Shown: piece by piece, positions 39,801 through 50,571 of the stretch
How the letters are laid out: every line of letters begins with the position of its first letter
Numbering within the stretch: position 1 is the first letter of the stretch
From: Diplosphaera chodatii
Taxonomy: Eukaryota; Chlorophyta; Trebouxiophyceae; Prasiolales; Stichococcaceae
Direction: 5' to 3'
NCBI GenBank assembly: GCA_032358165.1
Contig: JAALGY010000023.1
Span: forward strand, 248,001-312,000
Length of the DNA stretch: 64,000 nucleotides
The notes under the pieces: model-generated
What the model saw: the letters and a program-made list of their open reading frames with translations, nothing else
Databases searched by the model: none
Told to the model about the DNA's origin: nothing
Translations under genes and position numbers: made by a program

Positions 39801-40881
39801 CGCCCTCCCTGGAGCACCTCGCCTCTCAGCAGGTGGCGCCCGGCCCGTGGGGCGGCAGGCCATGCTGTCCTTGGAGACGCGAGCACAGAGGATAGCTGTG
39901 CTGAAGTTCATCTGAAGCGCTCATCTCAGGCCTGCACATGTGGTGACTTGCAGCACCGTAGGCATGAGTCCCAGTGCGCAGGCTTGCAGTCTGGGTGCAT
40001 ATCAAATCAGGCATCCATGCAATAACCTGGACACATCTGACATTCGCCACGAAGTGTCATGGTCATAGCCCTGGGATCATCTCCTGAATGGCCAGGTGCA
40101 CCACTGTCATGTACAGCATAACTGCCATCATGTTGTGGTTCCAGTGATTGAATGACACGGCACCCAGCAGGTGTCCTCGCAGCGAGGGTCGCCTTCGCCG
40201 ATGCTGGCGCCGCAGCCGCAGGGGCCCCTGCCCGGCATGCAGCCCGGCGGCAGGCCGGGCATGAACAGCGCGGACGCAGCCACCCTGCTGCAGGTGGGGC
40301 GGCGCAGCATGACGCCGAGTAGCAATGGTTGATACCCTGGGGAGCTGGCACCTGGCACTTTGCAGCGCCTGCTCAGTGCGCTGCCTGTTGCTGTGGTGAA
40401 CGTTCGGGTGCCAGCACATCTCAAGACCCTGAACTCGTTACATTGCAGGGTTTGCCGGGAGGGCAGCCGCAGTTTGGGCGGGAGGCCGACCCCGCCCACA
40501 GCGGCCCGACCAACAGCGTCGACACCCACCCCCGCAGCGCCTCTGGGTACGCCCCTGGCCTGTGTGGAAGACATGACGCAGACGGTGCTGAGGCCCTTTG
40601 TATGCTGTGGGCGCCAAGACGTCGGATGCGAGGCAGTATCTGATGTCTGCTGGAACACCTGTTGTCCAGACATGGTAATGTCTCTTGATTTTACTGTGAC
40701 AGTGTTTGGCATCGTCATCACGTGGGGCGCCGAGCCGGACTCGGGCTCCCTAAACCCTATCAGCCCAGCGGCGCTGCCGACACGCATGAGTGGGCTGTCG
40801 ATGGACCACCCACAGTACGAGGAGCAGCTGGCGGCGCTCGGCTACGGCGGCGCAGACGACGCGCCGCCACAGCAGCAGTAG
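30856..40881 (+). CDS. CBP60-like protein with very long low-complexity C-terminus
   Basis: More than 20 exons. Early ones: 30856-30930 (MAAVGTSDAPELPPEMQ), 31870-32051, 32321-32519, from 32810, from 33181. The conserved part reads YLQLVFRHACQ, a Cys-rich insert (CLEGGCELCAQNPSRRC), FSAKYLSGDSLLARCGASIRVEVIDRVTG, SIQLEMCILDGRL, SGRPLLVSCKG, GGIAYLPDLSVTGSSEAI, PPFRLMARAV, then HIRPAISEAFVVATPRVR and KADIPHVDDHVSKLHSVG. This follows the land-plant CBP60 domain element by element: the GSP-ELVD strand, the ELV-L-DF strand, GKRPLL, SDNSSW-RKFRLG, SEAF--RD, SDEVWRLEKI. CBP60 proteins bind calmodulin and DNA in plant immunity. The last 6 kb codes Gln/Ala/Gly/Ser/Pro-rich linkers with a possible nuclear signal (VRKRRS) near 38055, ending DDAPPQQQ and TAG. 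Homology is by eye only; DNA binding is inference. Confidence 0.65.
38205..38512 (+). repeat. AT-rich intron with A-run/T-run inverted repeat and ACATAT microsatellite
   Basis: Just after an exon end, a run of ten A, one G and eight T (about 38212-38231) could fold as a hairpin. Further on, a 22-base unit (ACACAATATATTATACATAT plus two bases) occurs twice at about 38435-38475, followed by more TATACA repeats up to the acceptor at about 38512. The composition contrasts sharply with the GC-rich exons on both sides. Confidence 0.85.
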
Positions 40882-41994
40882 GGTTCAAAGTCGAGTCCGG
40901 ACGCAGGCCATGGCCCGCTGCTGGGGTGTGGCGGCTGCAACCCTACACGCCACCGCAGCAGTGAGCAAGGCTCCAGGGACGGCTGACTTCCTGCTGGGTG
41001 TTGGTGGCGCAACTCAGTGATCCACCACAGCAGCAACACGGCGTCCAGATGCAGCATATAGAACATTTACAGAAGTGCAGCCCCAGCAGTCACAAGTGCG
41101 CTTTATTGCACGACAGGGAACAGAACTTTGTCGTTGCAGCTGGTCGGACAAGAAGGGCGCCACGGCAGACTCCTTGCGGCAACCCTTTGCTGCGGCAGCT
41201 GGGCCGAAGACCGACAGCGGCAGTTGAACTTTTAGCCCCCAGATCTGCATTCTGTGTGTCCGTACCCGGCCCGTCTTGAGGCCGCGATGCTAACCTCAGT
41301 GACATTTGATTGCAGTTGATGGAGATGGCGCATTGGTTTCTTCTGCTTTGTGCCGTTTGGATGCATTTGTCGACCGCCAGAAGCCCTGGTTTTGGCTCTG
41401 ACGAAAGTCTGACGCCGCACACTGCAGTGTGCGTGCGTTTGTTGATCTGGGCTACCTTTTGGGCCCTTGAAGGCTCACAGACCAGTCTTCAACTCAGGCC
41501 CATCGATTGTATGCTAGCCGATCATCTCTGCAGTCAGTCAGCCGCTGCTGTGGGCTTCCTCAGGGGTAGAGCTTAGATCGTGTGTGATCGGTCGCATGCA
41601 GCCGAGATTTCAGACCACTTATGAACATGTCTTGCAGTGCCAGCTACTCATTGGTTAGTGTGTCGCTGCATCTATTGTAATCAGGCGGCACATCATCAAC
41701 ATACCACGTTCTGCAATGCACCATCTGTCAGCAGCCCGAAAGCAGGCCCTGAACATCCTGCAACACAATCCCAACACATGCACAGAAAGCACTCCAAAAC
41801 CTCCAAGCTGTGCCGCATGAGCCTGTGTATAACTCACCCAACATCTGCAAACTCAAACCTCAGACCAGCCTCAACTCTTCTCATCGCTGCAACCAATCAA
41901 GATGCGAGTCCTGAGGTTGCCGCAACTGCGCTGCTGCATCCAAACACAGCTGAGGCACTGTGGCATCCTCACATGCCTGGCGGGCCGCCGCCAT
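40882..41994. other. Convergent spacer between CBP60-like gene and HSP20 gene 1
   Basis: Two 3' ends face each other. A TGTAA at 41676-41680 may end the CBP60-like transcript. A TTACA (TGTAA on minus) at 41067-41071 may end the HSP20 transcript, which would make the two messages overlap. No gene is supported. Confidence 0.4.
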
Positions 41995-44908
41995 TCACTG
42001 CACGTCAATGGTGCGCTGGTTGCGGTCCGGCTGGTCGGTCTTGGGAATGTGCACCTCCAGCACGCCGTTTGTGACCTGCAAGTGCAACTGATGGAGACCT
42101 TGACAGTTCTCCTGGATGAAAGGAAGCAGTGATTGTGTCTGTGATAATTCTATATGGTGTTGCTATGTCTATTGGTGTTGATGCTGGCCGGCGTGTTGTG
42201 CCGCCTGCATTGCTCTATGGCATCTGCTTAAACAGCATGCAAAGTTCACGCCATGCTGCTTTGGTCAATGTTGGCCTGCTGGGTATGTTGCTCTCATTGC
42301 TGCCCTCCAAGCCCAGCATGTGAGGCCACACCTTGGCGTTGACATTGTCTGTGTCGTGTTGTCGGGCAGCTTGAAGCGGCGGATGAAGCGGCCGATCTTG
42401 CGCTCCACACGGGTGTAGCCGTGGTCACGCGTGCGCACTGCACAGCAGCAGTATGCCCCGCAATGATTGTCTGGATGTGTTTTGCTAAGCTGGACAACTC
42501 GGTGCTGTAGTTTGACCAGCTGCTGTTCAAATGTCATTGCAGTAGGTGTTTTGCAGTCTGCTTGAATCTGCAGAGAAGGGTTGCAAGTGAAGATGGAGCT
42601 GATGGGCACAGGTGAACCGCTGTATGCCAATCAGCCCGCGTCCTGCTTCTGCAACCCTATGACCAGCAGCAGCCGGCTGCTGTCACACCAACTGTGCGCC
42701 AAGCAGTGCAGCTCTAGCGTTCGAAGGAACTCACCATCAGCACGAGGCCGAGATGCATCGCCAGCGGTTGCGCCGCCACCTGCCACGCCGGCAGTGGCGT
42801 CATCAGCTCCGGCAGCAGAGGTCGTGTCCAGATCTGCGCCGGCGCCCAGAAAGTCGTCGTCATCGGGGCTGGTGTCCTCGGAGACGCGGTCCCCCTCGAT
42901 GGTCAGCACCTTGGTGTCGGGGTCCAGCACCACCTGCATTGGTGCCACCGTGTGCATTTGGACCCTGAAGCACATCAACGATCCACTAGTTTAGGGGAAA
43001 CACGGGCGGCACCTTGGTGATAGTCTTTACTGTTTCCACAGTCACCAGGCTTTTTGTCAGCAGAGGAGCCTGCAACCTGGACTAGTGCCGCATCGTATGG
43101 CATATGACATGGCACTTGGCCAGGTGCGTAGCAGCTCAGCTGAGGGCCGGCACAAACAAAGCATGCGAGCAAGGTGCAGGTAAGGTGCAAGAGCCATCCA
43201 TAAGAGTCAACAAAAGCAGCCCTCCTGCTGCCAGCATCTGCTATCGTATTGCTGATTGGTGCCATACGAAATAGCATATTCTGATTACATCCCCCCTGAG
43301 CAGGCAGCGCTGTCTTCATTTGTCAGCACAGCCTGCCGCCATAGCTGCTAAGACAGCTCAACAGCCTGGCTTCTATATGTCGAAAGAGGGCTGCTGCTCG
43401 GACGTTCCTCATTGCAATTTGGCTGCAGATACCCTTGCAGCCAACAGAGGCAAGGCGCACCGTGAGGTCTGCGCCGGTGAGGCCGGGCGTGTCTGCCTTG
43501 ATGACGATCTCGTTGTCCTTGTCCTGGATGTCCACCTGCATGCGGCACCACATTGGAAGTGCTTATCAAATCAGGCTGTGCAGCAGCAAGGGGCCCCGCC
43601 CACCTGCGAGCCTGGTGCGCTGACCACTGACACCATTGTGCAAATGACTAGGCACCACGCTGGGAGGAACCCCCAGACACTACCAGCAAGAAGACACATG
43701 GTCATGCAGTAACCTATGCATTGTCAGATTCAGTGTTTGGAGCAGGCAGCTGGAAGCAACAGTGCGCACGTGCAGCGGCACCAGGACGTCCCGAAACTCG
43801 GGTGGCGCCTGGTCCAGGTTGCCGGTTGCCAGCGCCTGCATGCACCAGGGCGCATTGTCATTTGCATGACACTGTGCCATGCGGGCATTGTGATCATGCA
43901 CAGCACATCTTTGCTGCAGCTGGGCATGTTCCTGCTACTTGTAACATTGTCTCTGTTCGCGATCACATGTGGTCACTACAGCGTCAGACAATGCTGTTGC
44001 AATCTGTGAGCGTGTCACCTGCAGCATCTGGTCCATCTCCTGCTCGATGGAGCGCAGGAAGCCGCCCACGCGGCCGAAGGTGGGCGCCACCGCCCCAAAG
44101 TCGGTGAAGGGAGACAGCGTGCTGCCCCAGCCGGGGGACGCGCGCTGCATGCAGATCAGATGCACAGCAGTTGACATAGCCATCGCTGTCAGGGCTTGGC
44201 AGGTACCGCTGAGCGCAGCACGGATGCTGCTGACATCAGTATAGGATGGATTCGTGTGTGCTGCAACATGAGGCCAGGATCAGCCCGTTTTGCGATTTTG
44301 GGCTGCTTGGTACTGAAGAAAGACAACGAACAGACTGCTGTGTGTGCATGGCTGCCATCGTGTAGCCGACCTGCAGTGCGCCGCCACCGCCCTGGTCGGA
44401 GGTGCGGGTAGGGGCTGTTGATGCGCCGCCTGCTGTGGGGTCCCGGCGCTTCCCGGTGCGGCCCATTTGCTGCTCAGAGGCACAAGCAGGACCTTGCAGC
44501 CGGTTCAGGCTTGTGTTGTGATTGTCAGGGTTGCAGGCAAACGTTGATGATGTGTATATATATCGTCAGGACGTAACAGACAAACGTATCAGACCTGACT
44601 GCCGCTATAGGCAACTGTTACGCATGCATGGCAGATGCAGCTTCTGCCATATGCTGAAGATGTTGCAGCAGGGATCTTGCAAAATTATCATGAGCTTTAC
44701 AGCCTCATTGCACTGCTGCACTCACTGCCGAAACCTCGAGCAGCTGCACTGTCATCGGTGGGGTACTTTCGGAACACGACCTGACCTCCATGTTGCCCTC
44801 CTGTGCGCGGGCAGCCGTCGTCTTGAGGCTGCGGGAAGCCTTGGGAGCCTGTCGTGAGGCCTGCTGCAGCAGGGCGGCTCGCGAGCTGACGCCCAGTGTC
44901 GAAGCCAT
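41995..44908 (-). CDS. Plastid small heat-shock protein (HSP20) 1, with a likely frameshift
   Basis: Start ATG 44908 opens a plastid transit peptide (MASTLGVSSRAALLQQASRQ, then APKASRSLKTTAARA). Exons follow in phase 0: MGRTGKRRDP..., FGRVGGFLRSIEQEMDQMLQ, TGNLDQAPPEFRDVLVPLH, VDIQDKDNEIVIKADTPGL, VVLDPDTKVLTIEGDRV, then an acidic/Ala/Gly insert, then GYTRVERKIGRFIRRFKLPDN. The last exon is VTNGVLEVHIPKTDQP ending TIDVQ and TGA at 41995-41997. This is the alpha-crystallin domain, whose members hold unfolding proteins as ATP-independent chaperones. Compared with HSP20 gene 2, one base is missing just after LPDN (about 42350). The expected frame (NVNAK) resumes one base out of step, which would ruin the final strand. 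It also has an extra insert of about 45 residues and an intron inside the domain. Either a damaged gene or an assembly error. Confidence 0.8.
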
Positions 44909-45587
44909 GCTCGCCACCTTGCCGAAAAGGCTGCCAGTCACAGACATCGACGTGTGTAGTGTGTAGTGCTGAACAGTAGCACCAGTTTTCCTTGAGTGGG
45001 TTTGCAATTGCTGTGGAGTAGCGACGCAGTATGTTGGATGCTTCACGCAGCGACCTGTTATGCCAGATGGCTCTGCGCTGCCTGCCATACCACATCTTGT
45101 CATTCAGGGGCACGCAGCATATGCCGGGGTGGGTTCGGCCGCCACATATCGCAGCTGCGGGAACATGTGGCACATGGACCAACCAAATGTACATTATTGC
45201 GGATCAACACATCAGCCGTTTGTCGAGCAAGTATAAATCTGCTTCGTTTGGCGCCTTGTCTACCCCAGATGATTACAGACCGACTAGCAACGATCTGCGC
45301 ACAAGCTAAGCAGCCTGCGTGCGCATCCTCTGATAGTGACCTGACGCAATAGCAACAACAAGATCCTGCCAACCTGTGTCCTATCACTCAACAACCGGAC
45401 CACACAACGTGATGAATCTGCCACAACGGAGGAAGTCATCAAATCAGATCTTCACCTATATGCTGTCCCACATCTAATTTGCCTGGCGACGGCCACCAAA
45501 GTGGTGGCATACGAAGTGTATACCTCCATCTGCTGCCTGGCAGCTTGCTGTCGTTCCCTTCTACCAGGCTGCCTGGCCTTCTGCTCC
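44909..45587. promoter_or_regulatory. Spacer between the tandem HSP20 genes
   Basis: Contains the promoter of HSP20 gene 1 and the 3' end of gene 2, with a TGTAA poly(A) signal for gene 2 at 45273-45277 on the minus strand. I looked for the GAAnnTTC heat-shock element and found no convincing array. Confidence 0.4.
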
Positions 45588-48004
45588 TCATGTGACGTCG
45601 ATCCTCTGCTGCTTGTCCTTTGCAGGCGCAGTCTTGGGCACATGCACCTCCAGCACGCCGTGGGTGACCTGCAGACATATACTACACGGTGAGTATCCAC
45701 ACCCTTTGCACAGTCGGTGTTGATGGTGGGCAGTTGCTACCAGTAGCCGTGCATGCAACATCTGCAGACTGTGACAGCTGTACTTCATCCATCCTCCACA
45801 ACAGCAGCAGCAACAGCAGCAGCAGTGTGCAGCTGGAGCAAATAGCACCACACCTTGGCGGTGATGTTGTCGGGGTCGATGGCGTCGGGCAGGTTGAAGC
45901 GGCGCTCGAAGCGGCCGGCCTTGCGCTCCACGCGCAGGTAGCCGCCCTGGTCGTCAGCAGGGCGGTCCACCTCGCGCTCGCCGCTGATGGTCATGATCTT
46001 CGTGTCCGGGTCCAGCACCACCTGCATGCAGCACGCATCCGTGAAGCATTGGAGATACTGGGGTTGCTGTGGACTGAAGGCATCTGCTGTGCTGCAAGCG
46101 GCTTGCAAGGGAGTTCATGTCAGAGTGCAGAAATACCGCAGCTGCTGTAGACAGTGTGCTTGCTTTGAACTTTTTGCAGCTGAGAAGTATGGCAGGTGCG
46201 CACCGTGAGGTCTGCGCCAGTCAGGCCGGGCGTGTCGGCCTTGATGACGATCTCGTTGTCCTTGCCCTGGATGTCCACCTGCATGCAGCAAGTCCGAAGC
46301 GCTTAGTATCCAAGAACGCCAACATACGGAGCTTGTCAGTGCAACAGGATAACCAGCCCATCCGCCCATGCAGATGATAGGCATTGCATGCACAGCAGCA
46401 TGCATGCATGCATGCAAAAAGCTGCTGGAGAGTCCCATGGCAGATGACGCACATGCAGGGGCACCAGCACATCCCGCAGCTCCGGTGGCGCCTGGTCCAG
46501 GTTGCCGGTCGTCATCGCCTGCAATTGGACTTCGCCAGCTATATACGGGTTTGGATGTCACGCACACTGGGTGCATACCACACCCATGATCATGTGGTGA
46601 CGGCTCAGCCAGAAACAGCTGCTGCAAGCACCTGCAGCATGTTGTTCATCTCCTCCTCGATTGAGCGCAGGAAGCCGCCGACACGCCCAAAGGTGGGTGC
46701 CACCTGCAGCACGGGTGCAGCATTCTCAGCAGCGTCGTACAAGGGTCTTGATGGTCAAGCAAACATGCTGCATGTAGTACCTTGCTTGCGGCCAGGTCAC
46801 AAGATCACAGACAGCCCATGAGCTTGTGGAAGTGCTTTGAGCGCACCTGGCCGAAGTCTGAGTATGGCGCGGCTGTGCCAGAGGCTGAGCGCTGCAGATG
46901 ACAAATAGTGCAGGTGCATAATGGCAGCATCCATCTGCTGACAAGCGGAGCCATGCATGTGGAACGTGTCTTGGTACAGCAGCCGCCGAGTTGCTGAGGA
47001 GTGCAACATCATTATGCCGCCTCATGATGCGATGCATTTTTCAGGTGCATCACCTGCAGCCCGCCTTGCCGCTGGTCGCCTGCCCCTGCGTCCTGCGACT
47101 TGTTCTGCTGCACCGGCACCTACAACAACAGACCACAGAAACAATCAGGATCTGCATTGGCTGCTGCTGGGCCTGCCTGCTAACTGCCGTGAGCTCATGA
47201 GCCGCACAGGATGTGTGCATAGGCGCTGCACATCATTAGCAGCAGGCAGGCAGGCCCAGTGACACATGCTGTGCGGCTCAGCAGACCTCACGGCAAGCTT
47301 GCACGCAGGACCCAGCACAGCATGATTGACCTGCCTCGCATTCTGCGGCAGCAGGTGTACGCTGTGGAGCAACGTTTGTTGGATCGATGTCTGCCGCAGG
47401 GAAGTCTGATGGTTCAACGTCTGCCATAGCAACGTTTGGTGCAGCAACATCAGCCGTTACGCTGGGCACACTCAGCAGCAGAACGGCTGCCGCCGCCGCC
47501 AGCACCCAGCGGATGCCCTAACACTCGCATCAACGTTTACAATCAGCAGTCGGGTGTTGTTACCACGCATTACCGCACAAGCCAGACACAAGGCCGAACA
47601 TCCATGACGACAAGCTGGCATGGTGGCGGTCTGCACCCAAGCATACCATGTAATACTGACATCGATGGGGCAACCACACAGTGTCAGCGTGAACTTGTGG
47701 GAACAGAGCTGTGCCATGTGTCATGTAGACAGGTCTGAAACTTCTCTGCCTGTTTACAGATTGGCATGGTGGGTGCCCATGCTGGTGCTACGTAGGGCGG
47801 CAACAGTCCCCAGTCCAAAATGCACGACAAATGGTGTCGGAAGGGCAGCATTCATACCTGCTGCGACGGCTGCTCATGGCCGTCGTGCTTGCGTGAAGCA
47901 GCTGTGGTGCAGCGTGCTGCGCTGCTCGACTTGCGGGCCAAGGGACGTGGCAGCAAGGCTGTTTTCATGCCCAAGGCAGGGCTGGTGATGCCTGCGACCT
48001 TCAT
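45588..48004 (-). CDS. Plastid small heat-shock protein (HSP20) 2
   Basis: First exon 47858-48004 starts MKVAGITSPALG and continues MKTALLPRPLARKSSSAARC, Arg/Ser-rich like a plastid transit peptide. It joins in phase 0 to VPVQQNKSQDAGAGDQRQ (about 47050-47115), SASGTAAPYSDFGQ, then VAPTFGRVGGFLRSIEEEMN, TGNLDQAPPELRDVLVPLH, VDIQGKDNEIVIKADTPGL, and one longer exon VVLDPDTKIMTISGERE ... GGYLRVERKAGRFERRFNLP ... NITAK. The last exon is VTHGVLEVHVPKTAPAKDKQ ending RIDVT and TGA at 45588-45590. The alpha-crystallin domain is intact, with the usual GVL and the C-terminal region. It is the tandem paralogue of gene 1, with most intron positions shared, and probably the functional copy. Confidence 0.87.
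47278..47520 (-). other. Open frame with hydrophobic start and Cys-rich end inside an HSP20 2 intron
   Basis: After a possible acceptor (TTAG at about 47520) the frame reads IRWVLAAAAAVLLLSVPSVT, a good signal-like core. A stretch with repeated NVA/DVE/DIDP motifs follows, then CEAGQSCCAGSCVQAC before a GTGAGG donor-like site and a TGA. It lies in the long first intron of HSP20 gene 2 on the same strand and has no ATG of its own. It could be an alternative exon or chance. Confidence 0.2.
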
Positions 48005-48431
48005 GATGCTGTCTCTTTGGGCTGGGTTCCGCTACGAACAGCGGCGGCGGTCTGTCTTCTCTTTGATACCGACTGCTGGTCGACACAAAGCTGCAGCTGG
48101 TCTGCTGTATGTGCCCGAGCACTTCTCGGTCTGCCATTGTGCAAGTCCTTCGGGCATGTTCGGCATTGCCACTTCCAAGGATCTTGCCGCCAGAAATCCC
48201 GCCAATCACACTGGACAGACTCACCACCTGTGTAGCACACGGTCGGCATCTTGCAGCCGTCGAGCGCCCTTCCCTCGTTGCAAGCCTTGTGCTGTAGGAA
48301 TTGTTCGGCGGCCATCAGCTTGCAAGGCTACTTGCACAGGCAAACTGCCTGAGGCATTCGCCAGGGAGCCCAGGCCTCTCCATCGATCTGCAGAGCATAG
48401 TGCCGGCTGCCAGCAGCTCAAGCAAACCGGC
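48005..48431. promoter_or_regulatory. Divergent promoter region: HSP20 2 / PSNDD-repeat gene
   Basis: A 427-base gap between the start codons of two genes transcribed apart. A shared promoter would place the secreted repeat protein under the same control as a heat-shock gene, but no element is certain. Confidence 0.4.
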
Positions 48432-49878
48432 ATGGCGAGCCTCAGCACCTTGCTGCTTGTGATATTGGCCCTCTTCGCAGCGGCACCTTGGGTCCGAGGT
48501 AACACGCTGCCTGCCAGCCTTCCATGCTTCAGCATGACAGAGTGCGGCATGTCCGCCTGCGATCCGGCCTGCAGCCCTGAGCATACAGCCACTGAGCAAC
48601 AAGATTCATTTTTGGCAAGTCTGCTGCGCAATGCAAGACAGCAGCTTGCTGGTGTGCAAGGCAGTCGCACGCAGCATGCGCTGTGATTTGCTGCCAGCTG
48701 ACTCAGCATGCTTTCACCAACGGTTGGATGTTCTCATATTGTGTGCGTGAAAGGCAAAATTACGAGCCTTGGAATCTGCATAGAATGTAGCATCCAAAGT
48801 GGTTCACCGTCTGGTCATGCAGGTCGCCACATCCTGGCGGGCCGTGAGCCAACCTCTGCGGCCGCTGCCACCGAGGCGCCCTCCAACGACGACACCTCCA
48901 TCATCGAGGACGGCGTGACGTTCCTGAACACCGGCAAGGGCACGCCTACCGCCAAGCAGACCGCTCGCAATGACATCAACGCCGCCGTCAGCCGCCTGGG
49001 CTCACCCACCAGCAGGGCCCAGGTATGAACGGAACAATGCAGTCCTGTGCATGTACTCTGCAATCGGGCCGTGTTACTATGATGGAACTTGCAAATGCTC
49101 TGCATGCTTGCTCATATGCCCTTGCTTGGATTAATTGCAAACTTGCTGGTGCTGCTGCTGACAACTTTCAAAGTCACTGTCGCAGGCCACCACAACACCT
49201 TCAAATGACGATGCCTCCGTCATCGAGCACTCCACCACGGCCCTCGAGGGCAAGGCCGGCAGCCCCGCGTAGAATGCCAAGTCCGCTCAGGACCTAATTG
49301 CCGCCGCCAACCGCATCCAGGCTGCCGCCGGCCTGAAGAATTCGCCGCCGCCGTCTGCAAAGCCAAAGCCCCCCGCTGCAACGCCCACCGTCACCCTTGC
49401 GCCCTCCAATGACGACTCGTCCACCATCGAGGACGCCGTCACGTTCCTGAACTCCGGCAAGGGCAGCCCTGCAGCAAAGCAGGCTGCCCGCACGGCGTAC
49501 GCGCAGGCTGGCAGCCGCCTGGGCTCACCGGGATCCATGTAGGAGGTACTGCTTTGTCACTTTTCCCACTGTTTGCTTGCGTTGCTGACGATCAGGAATG
49601 TCTAGACCAGAATACTTCACCACGGATGCAATGCACGCTTGCACCCTACGCTCGGACGAACTTCTTTGATGTGTCTTGTGTGCAGCAGAAATCCCTGTGT
49701 CAGCTGAACAATGTGGCTGGCTATGCAGGCGACCGGGACGCCGTCGAACGATGACGCCTCAATCATCGAACGCGCCACCACCCAGCTGGAGGGCAAGATG
49801 GGCACGCCGACGCAGAACACTAAGTCTGTCGAAGAGCTGAGCGGCGCCGTCAACCGCCTGTCTGCAGCGGCTGGCTAG
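48432..49878 (+). CDS. Secreted PSNDD-repeat protein with a stop-bearing symmetric exon
   Basis: Exons 48432-48498, 48823-49022, 49186-49545 and 49729-49878. Exon 1 is a signal peptide (MASLSTLLLVILALFAAAPW) that joins in phase 1 to GRHILAGREPTSAAAA. The body has four units each starting PSNDD. Units 1 and 3 (type I) read IEDGVTFLNTGKGTP-like, and units 2 and 4 (type II) read IE-H/R-x-TT-x-LEGK. Exon 3 holds units 2 and 3 and has two in-frame TAG codons (49270-49272 and 49540-49542). The first stands where unit 4 has CAG (Gln). Exon 3 starts and ends in phase 0, so skipping it leaves an open frame of 138 aa (signal, unit 1, unit 4). The gene ends at TAG 49876. I know no family of this kind. 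A wall or extracellular role is inference from the signal peptide. Confidence 0.6.
48879..49878 (+). repeat. Four PSNDD coding repeats in alternating types I-II-I-II
   Basis: Unit starts: 48879, 49198, 49402 and 49741. Units 1 and 3 resemble each other more than their neighbours, as do 2 and 4, which points to duplication of a two-unit block. Confidence 0.8.
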
Positions 49879-50571
49879 ACGTCTGCTTTTAGCAGGTGTG
49901 CGTCACCTTAGGTACTGTGCAAGTCGCATTGCTTGTGCCAGCTCAGCCTGGTGCATACATACGCATGCGCTGTGCGCTATGGGCTCATATTGCAGTGCCG
50001 TTGTTTGCATGCAGCGGCTTTTTGGGATGGCGAGTTGATCAAGCGGCATCTCAGCATCAGCATGAGCAGACGGCGCGGTGCAACAGTGACTGCTGCAGAG
50101 GGCTGTGAGCTTTTGCAGTCGACTGAGATGTAGTAGCAACACAACACAAGTTGGCCTCTGGCAGTCAGCCTGTGTAGTCGATTGAGTTGATGGGTGCCCA
50201 TTTGCCTTACGTATGATCCGTCTAGGCAGTGTCAGTAGACGCTCCGAATGCTGCGAAACATATGCACTTGGACTTTGGTCAGCAGCAGTATGCTGACGTT
50301 CCGACGGTAACAGCACTACATGGCAGGCTTCTGCAAGTTAATGGTGAGCCGAGCAGATGTTGAGCCTAGCAGATATTGATGCAATCAAGTTACAAAGATC
50401 TGAGCAACAGCAGAAGTTGAATCATCAGAGGCTCACACAGACAGAAGGAACAGCGTAACCAGCAGCATGCTGTGTGCTCTCCTGGCCGAAACACTCACAA
50501 GAACAGTCACGGCATGAACAGGTTATTCTTTGCAGTCGTCATGAGGCGCTAGCTGCAGATCATCCGCGCCC
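49879..50571. other. Convergent spacer between the PSNDD gene and SulP
   Basis: Holds both 3' ends. A TGTAA for the sulfate transporter lies on the minus strand at 50390-50394. No gene is supported. Confidence 0.4.

Noticed and set aside
41310..41576. Plus-strand frame with a hydrophobic start (AHWFLLLCAVWMHLSTA)
   Set aside because: It lies in the convergent spacer after the CBP60-like stop, has no splice partners, and the rest of the frame is unlike a protein.
47820..48686. 288-codon plus-strand open frame across the HSP20 2 start and the PSNDD signal peptide
   Set aside because: Its left part overlaps the HSP20 2 transit-peptide exon in antisense and the shared promoter. Only the end from 48432 is supported as coding, and it splices out of this frame at 48498.
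49270..49542. Alternative genetic code with TAG read as Gln, as in some ulvophyte algae
   Set aside because: TAG ends the EamA-type, gene A and gene B reading frames at sensible places, and no other conserved exon in the window has an internal TAG or TAA.
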